A DNA stretch of 64,000 nt from Ketobacter alkanivorans (GTDB taxonomy: Bacteria; Pseudomonadota; Gammaproteobacteria; Pseudomonadales; Ketobacteraceae), in assembly GCF_002863865.1 (NCBI RefSeq), contig NZ_CP022684.1:4159990-4223989 (forward strand). The letters run 5' to 3'. Every line of letters begins with the position of its first letter. Position 1 is the stretch's first letter. Positions 16,248 through 23,918 of this stretch are shown piece by piece. The translations under genes and the position numbers were made by a program. The notes below the pieces were generated by a model that had not been told where the DNA came from, did no database searches, and saw only the letters and a list, made by a program, of their open reading frames with translations.

Positions 16248-17306
16248 ATGAATAGGAGAGAATTATTCAAAACAACGTTAGCGGTTGGGGCGGTCGCAAC
16301 GCTTGATTCTAACCTGTCCGGTTGTTCTGGAGCAGGTGCAAATAAGATTGATGTTCATCACCATGCATTGCCTGATTTCTACTTGCGGGAGCTGCAAAGG
16401 CGAGGGGTATCGAATACCGGAGTTGCTTTCCCCAATTGGACTCCGCAAAAGTCTCTTAACGTCATGGACTTCAACAATATAACGGCTTCTGTTTTGTCGC
16501 TGTCCGCGCCCGGTACCTATTTTGGTGATGCAGCTGGCGCATTGAGTTTGGCACGCCAGGTGAATGAGTACTTGGCAGGTTTGACAGTTAACAATCCTGC
16601 AAGATTTGGTTTCTATGCAACGTTGCCGATGCCACTGGTGGATGAATCAGTGAATGAGGCGGTATATGCGTTAGATGTATTACAGGCTGACGGAGTGTGT
16701 TTGTTAACAAATTCTGATGGGGTTTACCTCGGTGATTCTACCCAGGATGACATTCTGGCCGTGTTGAATGATCGGGGTGCAACAGTATTTGTTCATCCTA
16801 ACAACCATACGACGACTGATTTGTTGGGTTTGGATGTGCCGGTTTTTGCTGTGGAGTTTGTTATCGATACGACCCGAGCGGTGTCAAATATGGTATGGAA
16901 TGGAACATTCGAAAGATTTCCGAATATAAAATGGATACTTGCCCATGCTGGTGGCACCATTCCTTATGTGGCTTGGAGGCTGTCGCTACTTGATCTTAAA
17001 TTTCCTGAACTCCGTGAGCGTTCACCGCAAGGATCACTCAGCTATCTGAAAAAACTGTATTTCGATACGGCGCTATCGCCAACTGAAAACTCGCTTTACC
17101 CGACGATCAATCAGTTCGGAGTCGATAATATTGTGCTCGGAACGGATTACCCTTTCGCGCCAGCAGCGCTGGTTCCGGTTGAACTCGCGGAGTTGAATCT
17201 TTCAGCCGCTAAACTCAAGGCACTCCAAGGTGGCGGCCTTGCCAAGATATACGAGAACGGCTACAAGCTGTTTCCTAGGTTACAGAGGAGACATTTTGGC
17301 CCTTAG
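16248..17306 (+). CDS. Tat-exported lipoprotein amidohydrolase (Amidohydro_2/ACMSD-like)
   Basis: A 352-aa TIM-barrel metal-dependent hydrolase/decarboxylase. The HxH ligand site is DVHHHALPDF near residue 37, then HPNNHTTTD near 184, the HAGGTIPY block near 230 and the Asp motif LGTDYPFAP near 296. The N-terminus is unusual for this family: MNRRELFK is a twin-arginine motif, followed by a hydrophobic stretch and the lipobox LSGC (Cys near residue 27). This predicts a folded, lipid-anchored protein outside the cytoplasm. ATG 16248, with GAGGGG upstream, is preferred to GTG 16242. It ends the catabolic operon; its stop overlaps the converging RIO gene by 4 nt. Confidence 0.82.
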   Translation: MNRRELFKTTLAVGAVATLDSNLSGCSGAGANKIDVHHHALPDFYLRELQRRGVSNTGVAFPNWTPQKSLNVMDFNNITASVLSLSAPGTYFGDAAGALSLARQVNEYLAGLTVNNPARFGFYATLPMPLVDESVNEAVYALDVLQADGVCLLTNSDGVYLGDSTQDDILAVLNDRGATVFVHPNNHTTTDLLGLDVPVFAVEFVIDTTRAVSNMVWNGTFERFPNIKWILAHAGGTIPYVAWRLSLLDLKFPELRERSPQGSLSYLKKLYFDTALSPTENSLYPTINQFGVDNIVLGTDYPFAPAALVPVELAELNLSAAKLKALQGGGLAKIYENGYKLFPRLQRRHFGP

Positions 17307-18163
17307 TCTCTTGCTTCCGAATCTTCCCGTAGTCGTTCCTGACGTTCCCGTTCTTCTTCCAGAGCGGCTTTGATGGCGAGCATCACGCTATCTACATCAG
17401 CAGCGCCTTCGTCGTCCATATGCTCCCCGCTTAGTTCAAGTTCCGGGGTGAGTTCCCCAGCCTCAAACAGTGACCACATTTCCTGGGCGTAGCGAGTGGA
17501 GGTCAGTTCCGGTGCAAATTGGGCGTAATAGCCGGTGATGTTGTTTACGTCCCGCTCCAGCATGGTTTGGGCATTGTTGTTGGCGGCGGCGTCTACGGCC
17601 TGTGGTAGATCAATGATTACCGGGCCATATTCGTCCACCAGTACGTTGAATTCAGACAGATCACCGTGTACCAAACCTGCGCACAGCATCAATTTGATGT
17701 AATGCATCATCAAGGCATGATCCTCCCGAGCTTGTTCGGCGCTCATGCTGACATCGTTCAGGCGGGGGGCTACATCACCTTCGGCGTCCGTTACCATCTC
17801 CATCAATAGCACGCTGTCAAAACATCCGAATGGCTTGGGTACTCGTACTCCCGCCTCGTCCAGGCGGTATAGAGCGTTGATTTCAGCGTTTTGCCAGGCT
17901 TCTTCCTGTTGGTCGCGGCCAAATTTGGAGCGCTTTTCCATGGCCCGAGCCTGGCGGCTGTTGCGTACCTTGCGGCCTTCCTGGTACTGAGCAGCTTTTT
18001 TGAAGCTACGTTTGTAGGCTTCCTTATAAACTTTGGCGCACAAGACGTTTTCACCGCATCGTACGGCGTAGACACTGGCTTCTTTGCCGCTCAGGACAGC
18101 ATAAAGCACTTCATCGACGATGCCATCATCGACCAGGGGTTGGATAGCTTTTGGGGTTTTCAT
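17303..18163 (-). CDS. RIO-type serine protein kinase
   Basis: A 286-aa RIO1-family kinase. The flexible nucleotide loop is GKEASVYAV near residues 26-34, the catalytic loop HGDLSEFNVLV near 170 (HGDxSxxN) and the metal-binding IDLPQAV near 185. The C-terminal tail is acidic and Glu/Arg-rich. Bacterial RIO kinases are poorly understood; the Pseudomonas homologue is annotated as a serine kinase. It stands alone between convergent and same-strand neighbours of unrelated function. Confidence 0.88.
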   Translation of the reverse strand: MKTPKAIQPLVDDGIVDEVLYAVLSGKEASVYAVRCGENVLCAKVYKEAYKRSFKKAAQYQEGRKVRNSRQARAMEKRSKFGRDQQEEAWQNAEINALYRLDEAGVRVPKPFGCFDSVLLMEMVTDAEGDVAPRLNDVSMSAEQAREDHALMMHYIKLMLCAGLVHGDLSEFNVLVDEYGPVIIDLPQAVDAAANNNAQTMLERDVNNITGYYAQFAPELTSTRYAQEMWSLFEAGELTPELELSGEHMDDEGAADVDSVMLAIKAALEEERERQERLREDSEARD

Positions 18164-18317
18164 GCCGCACTTTATACCTTACTTGGGTGCGGGGTTACAG
18201 GGGCTGCCCAAAAAATTCGCATCTGCGCAAGGGGTTGAAGGTCAGATTGGGTGCAAGGGGGAGGCAGAATCAGCAACTGGGGATGTGCCCACTGCCTCCG
18301 TTTAACACCGGTTTTGG

Positions 18318-19454
18318 CTATTTTTGCGGGGTTATCAGGTATTTTTCTCCGGTAGCCTGTTTGGTGTAACCCAGGATGATTTCCTTGTTGAGAGTCTCTG
18401 CTAAAGAGATCTCCTGGGTGTAGTGGCTGGCGAACGTGGTGTTGATCTCGTTGGCAACGCGCTGTCTTAACTGTAAGAAGCGTTCCATTCCCATGCGGGT
18501 GATAAAGGGGGTCAGCAGCCAGCCACCCACACCCCACGCCATACCAAAGGCCCGGTTCAGCACGATTGGGCTTAGGTCTAAGCCACCATACACATACACT
18601 TGTTTGTGCACGGATGAGCCGTAGCGGCTGTATTCCTTGGCGTCGTGGTTGATCGCGATCTCCATGGCGGTAAGGATTTGGCTGGCAAGCTTGCCCCCTC
18701 CGATGGCGTCAAACGCCAGTGTCGCTCCGGTTTCAATCAGTGCAGTTACTAAACTCTGCATGAAATCAGGTGAGCTGGAGTTACAGATATACTGAGCCCC
18801 CAATTGTTTGAGTATGGCGACCTGCTGTTCGTTGCGCACGATGTTTACCAGCGGGACGTCGTCTGCCTGACAGATTTTTACCAGCATTTGCCCCAGGTTG
18901 GATGCAGCGGCTGTGTGAACCAGGGCTTTATGGTTTTCCATGCGCATGGTTTCTACCATGCTCAGTGAGGTCAGCGGGTTAACAAAGCAGGATGCTGCTT
19001 CTTTGGCGGTAGTGCCTTCGTTCATCACCAGGCAGTTTGTTGCCGGAATGCATCGGTATTGGCAATACATGTCTCCACCTGCTATGCCTACCGTTTTACC
19101 CAGCAGGTGGGAGGCCTTTGCTCCGGCAGTTACCACTACACCAGCAGCTTCATTACCTACAGGCATTGGTGTATCCAGGCGCTTCGCCATGGGCTTTAAC
19201 AGGCTTTCAGGTACATCCATGGTTATGGTTGGGTTGTCCTGAGTGCCACTTGCCTGCAGGGTGCTGATATCCGCAGGGCCCACCAGCAGAGCCAGATCCG
19301 ATGGATTAATGGGAGCTGCCTCTATGCGTACCAAAACCTCATGCTCAGCAGGTTCGGGCACTGGAATGGTTTCCAGGCTCAATATCAGTTTTCCTGCGCT
19401 GGTTATATTTGAAGTCAGTCTCAGTTGAGTGCTGGGGATGCTGTTTATTGTCAT
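18318..19454 (-). CDS. MDR-family zinc-type alcohol dehydrogenase / quinone oxidoreductase-like protein
   Basis: A 378-aa medium-chain dehydrogenase/reductase. The N-terminal GroES-like domain has APINPSDLALL near residue 53 and PVGNEAAGVV near 98; the nucleotide-binding domain has HTAAASNLGQMLVKI near 178. The zinc-ligand Cys/His set of alcohol dehydrogenases is not evident, so it is closer to NADPH:quinone reductases or enoyl reductases. Substrate unknown. It is divergent from the PilZ protein gene. Confidence 0.8.
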   Translation of the reverse strand: MTINSIPSTQLRLTSNITSAGKLILSLETIPVPEPAEHEVLVRIEAAPINPSDLALLVGPADISTLQASGTQDNPTITMDVPESLLKPMAKRLDTPMPVGNEAAGVVVTAGAKASHLLGKTVGIAGGDMYCQYRCIPATNCLVMNEGTTAKEAASCFVNPLTSLSMVETMRMENHKALVHTAAASNLGQMLVKICQADDVPLVNIVRNEQQVAILKQLGAQYICNSSSPDFMQSLVTALIETGATLAFDAIGGGKLASQILTAMEIAINHDAKEYSRYGSSVHKQVYVYGGLDLSPIVLNRAFGMAWGVGGWLLTPFITRMGMERFLQLRQRVANEINTTFASHYTQEISLAETLNKEIILGYTKQATGEKYLITPQK

Positions 19455-19736
19455 GTCGGGCTCTCAATGATGAATTTGTCGGAGGCAGAGTAAGCGCTGT
19501 CAGTATCTTGCCCCTGTTAGCCAGTCGGTGCAATGGGTTGCGACACTTGAGCGAGAAGTGCTTTAGGTTGTTGATTGAACGATGACGGTGTAATTGTCTC
19601 AAAGTTTGCGGTTTAAAATCTTTAATAATGCCAAACGGTGATCGAAGTCTTGATGTTTCAATGCATTGGCCTACTGTCAAAGATGGGCTGTCTTCTTCAG
19701 GGAATATGAATAAGGGATAGACAAAGGGATAGTGCA

Positions 19737-21557
19737 ATGGAACAAGTGGTTATATGGGATTATTTATTGTGTGGAGCCGTACTGGCATTAGTAATATGGC
19801 CTCGCTTTAACCGTTGGCCTGCTTCTGAGCAGGGTCAGTTTCAGGGGCAGCCGAGAGATTACATCCATGATCGAGTGTTTATAGGCTATGCATCTGTTTA
19901 TCTCTTAACGTTTGTACTTCTTGCTTTCTCAGTCAGTAGATTTGAAGAGCTGCGTAAAATGGTGACGCAGTGGCTTTCCTCCGGTGCTGGCTCACTCGAT
20001 TCTGCAGGTATCCTGGATAGACTCCATGCTTTGTTCGGCCCGCAAAGTTTCATTCTGTATTTGGCTATCATCGTTGTGTTATTGCAGATTCCTTATGTGT
20101 CCAGGATTGATGAGCGCTGGCGTAGTGTGCTGTTGACAGCAGCTCGAGTGCCCAGAGCTGCTTTAGGGTTGAAGCTGCAAATTGTCGATGCTATTCAAAA
20201 TGGAGGGCTTGGGTCAGATTTCACGAAAAGCGTGGTGCAATCTTTATCAGATAAGGGCTTTTCGGAGTTTTGGTGTGCGGTCGGTAAGGGAGGCAAAGGT
20301 GGTGTAGGCGTTGATCAGGCGCTGGCAGCAGGGCAGATGCTGGTGTATGCCATGTACTTGTTAAAATTGAATAAGCAGTTTGAATTTCAATACCCTGGCG
20401 CAAATGATTTATATCGCATAGAGACAAGGCTGAATGAAATTGCTGCTGTGTTACCCGCCCAAAACCAGGAAACGGATATGTTGGCGGTGCAGGGGTATTG
20501 CCGTGAGCTGGAAAGCTCAGTGACGATGCTGGCTGAGATTCTAGCGAAAAACTACGTCAAATCCTATCCTGATAGCGTTGCACGGCAGTCAACATTGGCT
20601 CAGTTCGGTTTCAATTTGGAATTTGTTGATCAGAAGGAGTTCAGGATTTTATTGCCTACTGTGTTAGTAGTGGGTGGTTTGTTGGTTAGCTGTGTTTTGA
20701 TCATTATGTTGTTCATGCTGTTGTTTGATGTCGTTGGCGTATCCGCTCCTCGTGGTGGGCAGTGGTTCACAGTGGATAGGATATTTTTCTGGTCATTGGG
20801 TGGCTGGGTTTCGTATGCAGTGGCAGCTTGTTTAGGGTTGTTCTTTAATGAGGCTCTTAAAGGCCCCCTTGGTGAACGGAATCTGGCAACGTATGTGTTG
20901 GGGTTTGCGTTTGCCACACTGGGATCCTGTGTGTTTTTTTTGCTATCCAGAGAACAATTCAAACCTCAGTATCTGTGGTTGGCAATCAATTTCGGCGTTT
21001 TGGCTTTGGCGGTTATCCGCAGCAGAGGGCGATATTTTACCTCTCAGGAAGGTGTGCAGCGTAAAGCCATTCAGATCGGCGGGCAGTACGCCTTGATTTC
21101 AGGTGTACTGCAAATGCTTATTCACATATCGTTTCGTGGGCTGGATACGACAGCACTGAATCTTGTCATGTTCTTTTTGTTTGGTGCGTGTCGGGGTTTT
21201 GCGGTCGCTTTCCTGGTTTCTTACATTTTGATGGATTTTGAACGCATTCAACAGCAAGGCTCTCGTCGTCGCTTCCCGAGGGTCTCGTTCCGTCAGTCTA
21301 TTAAGGGAGAAATAGCGAACCGTCCTGTGGAAGTTTTTGTCAGGGATATTTCAGAGCAGGGTGCGATGCTGCAATTTCGGCGAGCCATGGGAGTGAAGTT
21401 GGGTGACCCAGTCTCATTACAATTTGAGTTTGGGCGTATGCAGGGGCGAGTGATCTCTACGCAGAACCACTTCGTTCGGGTTTGTTTCGATATGGATAAC
21501 TCGGCAGCCGATGAGATTCATCGCTATATTAGTGACGAGATGGGGCTGGCGGTGTAG
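19737..21557 (+). CDS. Multi-pass membrane protein with a C-terminal PilZ (c-di-GMP-binding) domain
   Basis: A 606-aa protein. It has TM segments near residues 5-22, 50-68 and 100-118, a cytosolic stretch at 130-300, then about six more TM segments between 305 and 500. The C-terminal PilZ domain (about 505-600) keeps both c-di-GMP elements: the Arg-rich RRRFPRVSF and RDISEQGA ((D/N)xSxxG). It probably couples c-di-GMP to a membrane activity, but I do not recognise the membrane domain. ATG 19737 is preceded by AAGGGA. A GGDEF/EAL protein is encoded at 27.5-29.8 kb. Confidence 0.78.
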   Translation: MEQVVIWDYLLCGAVLALVIWPRFNRWPASEQGQFQGQPRDYIHDRVFIGYASVYLLTFVLLAFSVSRFEELRKMVTQWLSSGAGSLDSAGILDRLHALFGPQSFILYLAIIVVLLQIPYVSRIDERWRSVLLTAARVPRAALGLKLQIVDAIQNGGLGSDFTKSVVQSLSDKGFSEFWCAVGKGGKGGVGVDQALAAGQMLVYAMYLLKLNKQFEFQYPGANDLYRIETRLNEIAAVLPAQNQETDMLAVQGYCRELESSVTMLAEILAKNYVKSYPDSVARQSTLAQFGFNLEFVDQKEFRILLPTVLVVGGLLVSCVLIIMLFMLLFDVVGVSAPRGGQWFTVDRIFFWSLGGWVSYAVAACLGLFFNEALKGPLGERNLATYVLGFAFATLGSCVFFLLSREQFKPQYLWLAINFGVLALAVIRSRGRYFTSQEGVQRKAIQIGGQYALISGVLQMLIHISFRGLDTTALNLVMFFLFGACRGFAVAFLVSYILMDFERIQQQGSRRRFPRVSFRQSIKGEIANRPVEVFVRDISEQGAMLQFRRAMGVKLGDPVSLQFEFGRMQGRVISTQNHFVRVCFDMDNSAADEIHRYISDEMGLAV

Positions 21558-21564
21558 CGCCCGT

Positions 21565-22008
21565 TTACTGGTAGATGATATCTGGCCGCATAGGGGCCAA
21601 CTTTGCCAGCAGTTTGTTTTGTGTTGTATGGGGTATGCCTGTTACGTTCATCGCCGAGATCAACAGGTCTACTGTGCGATTGAATTCCGCTTCGCTAATG
21701 TTCATTTTCTTGTGCACATCCAGCATGGTGTCGCCACTGTATTGGCACGGGCCGCCACTTACATCACACAGTTGTTCGATAAGCTTGTTTCTGAAACGTT
21801 CAAGGTCGGTATCTGCAAAGTGTTTTACAACGTTGCGGTCGAGACCGATCTCGTAGATAAACTCGTCGGTGATTTTAGTGATACCTTCCATTCCCCCCAG
21901 CTCATCAAACAGGGTGTTCCGGGGCGGTGATATTTGGCAAGCAGATAACCCGGTTAGAAAGGCCACTAAAACGGTAAAACGTATGATTTTTGTCATGGTG
22001 ATCACCAT
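21565..22008 (-). CDS. Group 1 truncated haemoglobin, predicted lipoprotein
   Basis: A 147-aa protein. After a signal peptide with lipobox LSAC it has a 2-on-2 globin: FDELGGMEGITKITDEF (A/B helices), the FRNKLIEQLC region, and DVHKKMNISEAEFN carrying the proximal haem His. Group 1 truncated globins bind O2/NO; lipid anchoring places this one in the periplasm. Start at 22008 (overlapping the upstream stop) or 21996, which gives the cleaner signal peptide MTKIIRF. It overlaps the DUF3034 gene by 7 nt and should be co-transcribed. Confidence 0.85.
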   Translation of the reverse strand: MVITMTKIIRFTVLVAFLTGLSACQISPPRNTLFDELGGMEGITKITDEFIYEIGLDRNVVKHFADTDLERFRNKLIEQLCDVSGGPCQYSGDTMLDVHKKMNISEAEFNRTVDLLISAMNVTGIPHTTQNKLLAKLAPMRPDIIYQ

Positions 22009-22856
22009 AGGTAGCCGGTGAGAGAAACGTAGGCGCCGGTCTGATCATCTTCACCGGCAATGGTGCCTAAGTCAGTCCAGGCGACGGTAATATTAAAATT
22101 TTTGTTGGGAATATAGGCGAGGAAGATATCAAAGGCATCTTCTTCCTCCAGTGCGCTGAGGTTGTCTGGTTTCTGGCGGAACTCAATTCCCAACGCTAAT
22201 TGACGGCTGAAGAGGGTAGCGAGGGATGCTTCTACCATCATCTCGTAACTGTCGTTATTGTCGCCGCCATACCCCAGCAGGCCGAACTGGTTGGCCTTTG
22301 TGGCTCTCAAGGTCAGATCCCAAACCAGGTTGTAGCCCATTAAGGCACCCAAGTGCGCTTTGCTGGCTGCCAGATATATGTCGGTACCTGAGTTGGTATT
22401 TTCAGCGCCAACGGCCGAGGCGATCACCTCGTTTCCCAGTTCTTTATATTGAATACCCAAGGCAACTTGGGGCCAGGCACCATAGACGATGTCGCCATAC
22501 AGCCTTCCCTTAAGCCCTAGAATCTGCTGGTTGATTTCGCGCTCACCAAAAGGAACATTTTTCAGTTCAAACGTCTGCCTGGCAAGACTGATTTCGATCC
22601 GATCGTAAACGCTGGCACTGGCTCCGAATGCTTGCAATCGATAGTCCGGCAGGCTAACTCGGGTCATAAAGACGCTGCTGGACCACTCATCCCGACTGTC
22701 ATAACCGCTTAAGGTGGCCCATGGCACCAGCCCACCGCCGCCACTGCCTTCCAACTGAGTTACGCCAGCCGTTTCTTGAAGTTTACCCGATCCACCATTG
22801 GCGAAGCCGGACGTTGTGGCCAGCATGGCTATGAAACAGAGACGAAGTGAAACCAT
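22002..22856 (-). CDS. DUF3034 family outer-membrane beta-barrel protein
   Basis: A 284-aa protein with a signal peptide ending near residue 19, then the DUF3034 hallmark GVTQLEGSGGGGLVPWATLSGYD at about 31-53. Alternating polar/hydrophobic strands continue to a C-terminal aromatic (GYLW), as in outer-membrane barrels. The function of DUF3034 is unknown. It is coupled to a periplasmic globin, so an envelope role linked to gas or redox chemistry is possible (inference). First gene of its minus-strand pair. Confidence 0.82.
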   Translation of the reverse strand: MVSLRLCFIAMLATTSGFANGGSGKLQETAGVTQLEGSGGGGLVPWATLSGYDSRDEWSSSVFMTRVSLPDYRLQAFGASASVYDRIEISLARQTFELKNVPFGEREINQQILGLKGRLYGDIVYGAWPQVALGIQYKELGNEVIASAVGAENTNSGTDIYLAASKAHLGALMGYNLVWDLTLRATKANQFGLLGYGGDNNDSYEMMVEASLATLFSRQLALGIEFRQKPDNLSALEEEDAFDIFLAYIPNKNFNITVAWTDLGTIAGEDDQTGAYVSLTGYLW

Positions 22857-23225
22857 AATGTTGGGGCTCCCAGCGAGGCTTTCGTCACCAGTATAGGATA
22901 AATACCTGATCGTGCTGCTCTGGTTTGCTCGAATATCAGGCAGTTATGCTGTGCCGTTCAGCTAATGTATGAGTTGTATCCGGGAACCCTTTGAAGCGCG
23001 CCGAACCACGACTTTTACCCACGACGGCTTGCCTTGAATATTCTGCTGGATTGGCCATAATGCGCCTTTATAAAAATACCAATCAATGCCACGGATGTTC
23101 GTTTTTTCCTTTCAGTTCATAGCGTTAAGCGTCTGATCTGACTCGTTATTCTGCTTCAGCTCTACAGGGCTGCCTGCATCCATTCGCAAGAATCGTGGTG
23201 TTTTTTTCGGATTATGTGATCGGTT
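22857..23225. promoter_or_regulatory. Divergent intergenic region, DUF3034 and DUF3348 operons
   Basis: 369 bp without a credible ORF between two divergent starts. It should hold promoters for both directions; an AT-rich stretch near 23065-23090 (CCTTTATAAAAATACC) is the best -10-like candidate for the rightward operon. No strong palindrome was noticed. Confidence 0.4.
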
Positions 23226-23918
23226 ATGAATCAAGCTTCATCGGCTACCCCACACCGGCATTCCAGGCTTGTCAGGTTGCTTTCGGATTTTGCCATGGTT
23301 GACGACGATTGGGCCTACCGTGATTTTGCAGATCGTCTGGGCCAGATGTTGAGTTTCAATGACTCTATCATCCTGTCTGATGCCCACAAGGCCAAGCCCG
23401 AGAGGGGCTTCCAGCGCCACACCGAGTCAGCGGAAGATGTAAAGCAGGAGGTGCTGCGAACCAAGGCGACCCTTGTAAACAACGTGATTCAAAGCTGTAC
23501 CTCAGGCGATGGAAAACCTCGTATCCGTTGGCCCGTGGTGGATGCAGAATCGGCATCGGGCTATGAACCCTTTTTGCGATTTTATTCGGCCCACCAGCGC
23601 GAGCAGGATCTTGCTATACGGGTAGTGCGCTCGGCAGCAAGGGATGCTTTGTCTGCCTGTTCGCCCGCCTTGAAGAAGCTCGCTCTTTTGGATCAGGCTT
23701 TAGACGATACGCTTTGGGAGCAAATACGGCGTTTTTACGGTGTGATTCCACGCTTGCTGGAGAGGCGTTTTAACCTGTTGCGGGATCAGCAGCCGCTCTG
23801 GCTTAACCAATTCAGAAAGGATATTCAGGCTTTGTTGTTAGCAGAGCTCGACTTGCGTTTACAGCCGGTATTAGGACTGGTTGAGGCTTTGGAAAAAGAG
23901 GTAATTCGAAACCCATGA
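23226..23918 (+). CDS. DUF3348 domain-containing protein (first gene of the Zorya-like operon)
   Basis: A 230-aa, probably cytoplasmic helical protein, recognised as DUF3348 by its layout: an N-terminal SRLVRLLSDF segment, LRTKATLVNNVIQS near 74, FLRFYSAHQREQD near 118 and a C-terminal helical bundle (FRKDIQALLLAELDLRLQP). No catalytic motif or TM helix is visible. The middle resembles a small charged adaptor. Its stop overlaps the next start as ATGA, so it is translated together with the MotA-like DUF802 protein and probably belongs to the same complex. Function unknown. Confidence 0.8.
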   Translation: MNQASSATPHRHSRLVRLLSDFAMVDDDWAYRDFADRLGQMLSFNDSIILSDAHKAKPERGFQRHTESAEDVKQEVLRTKATLVNNVIQSCTSGDGKPRIRWPVVDAESASGYEPFLRFYSAHQREQDLAIRVVRSAARDALSACSPALKKLALLDQALDDTLWEQIRRFYGVIPRLLERRFNLLRDQQPLWLNQFRKDIQALLLAELDLRLQPVLGLVEALEKEVIRNP

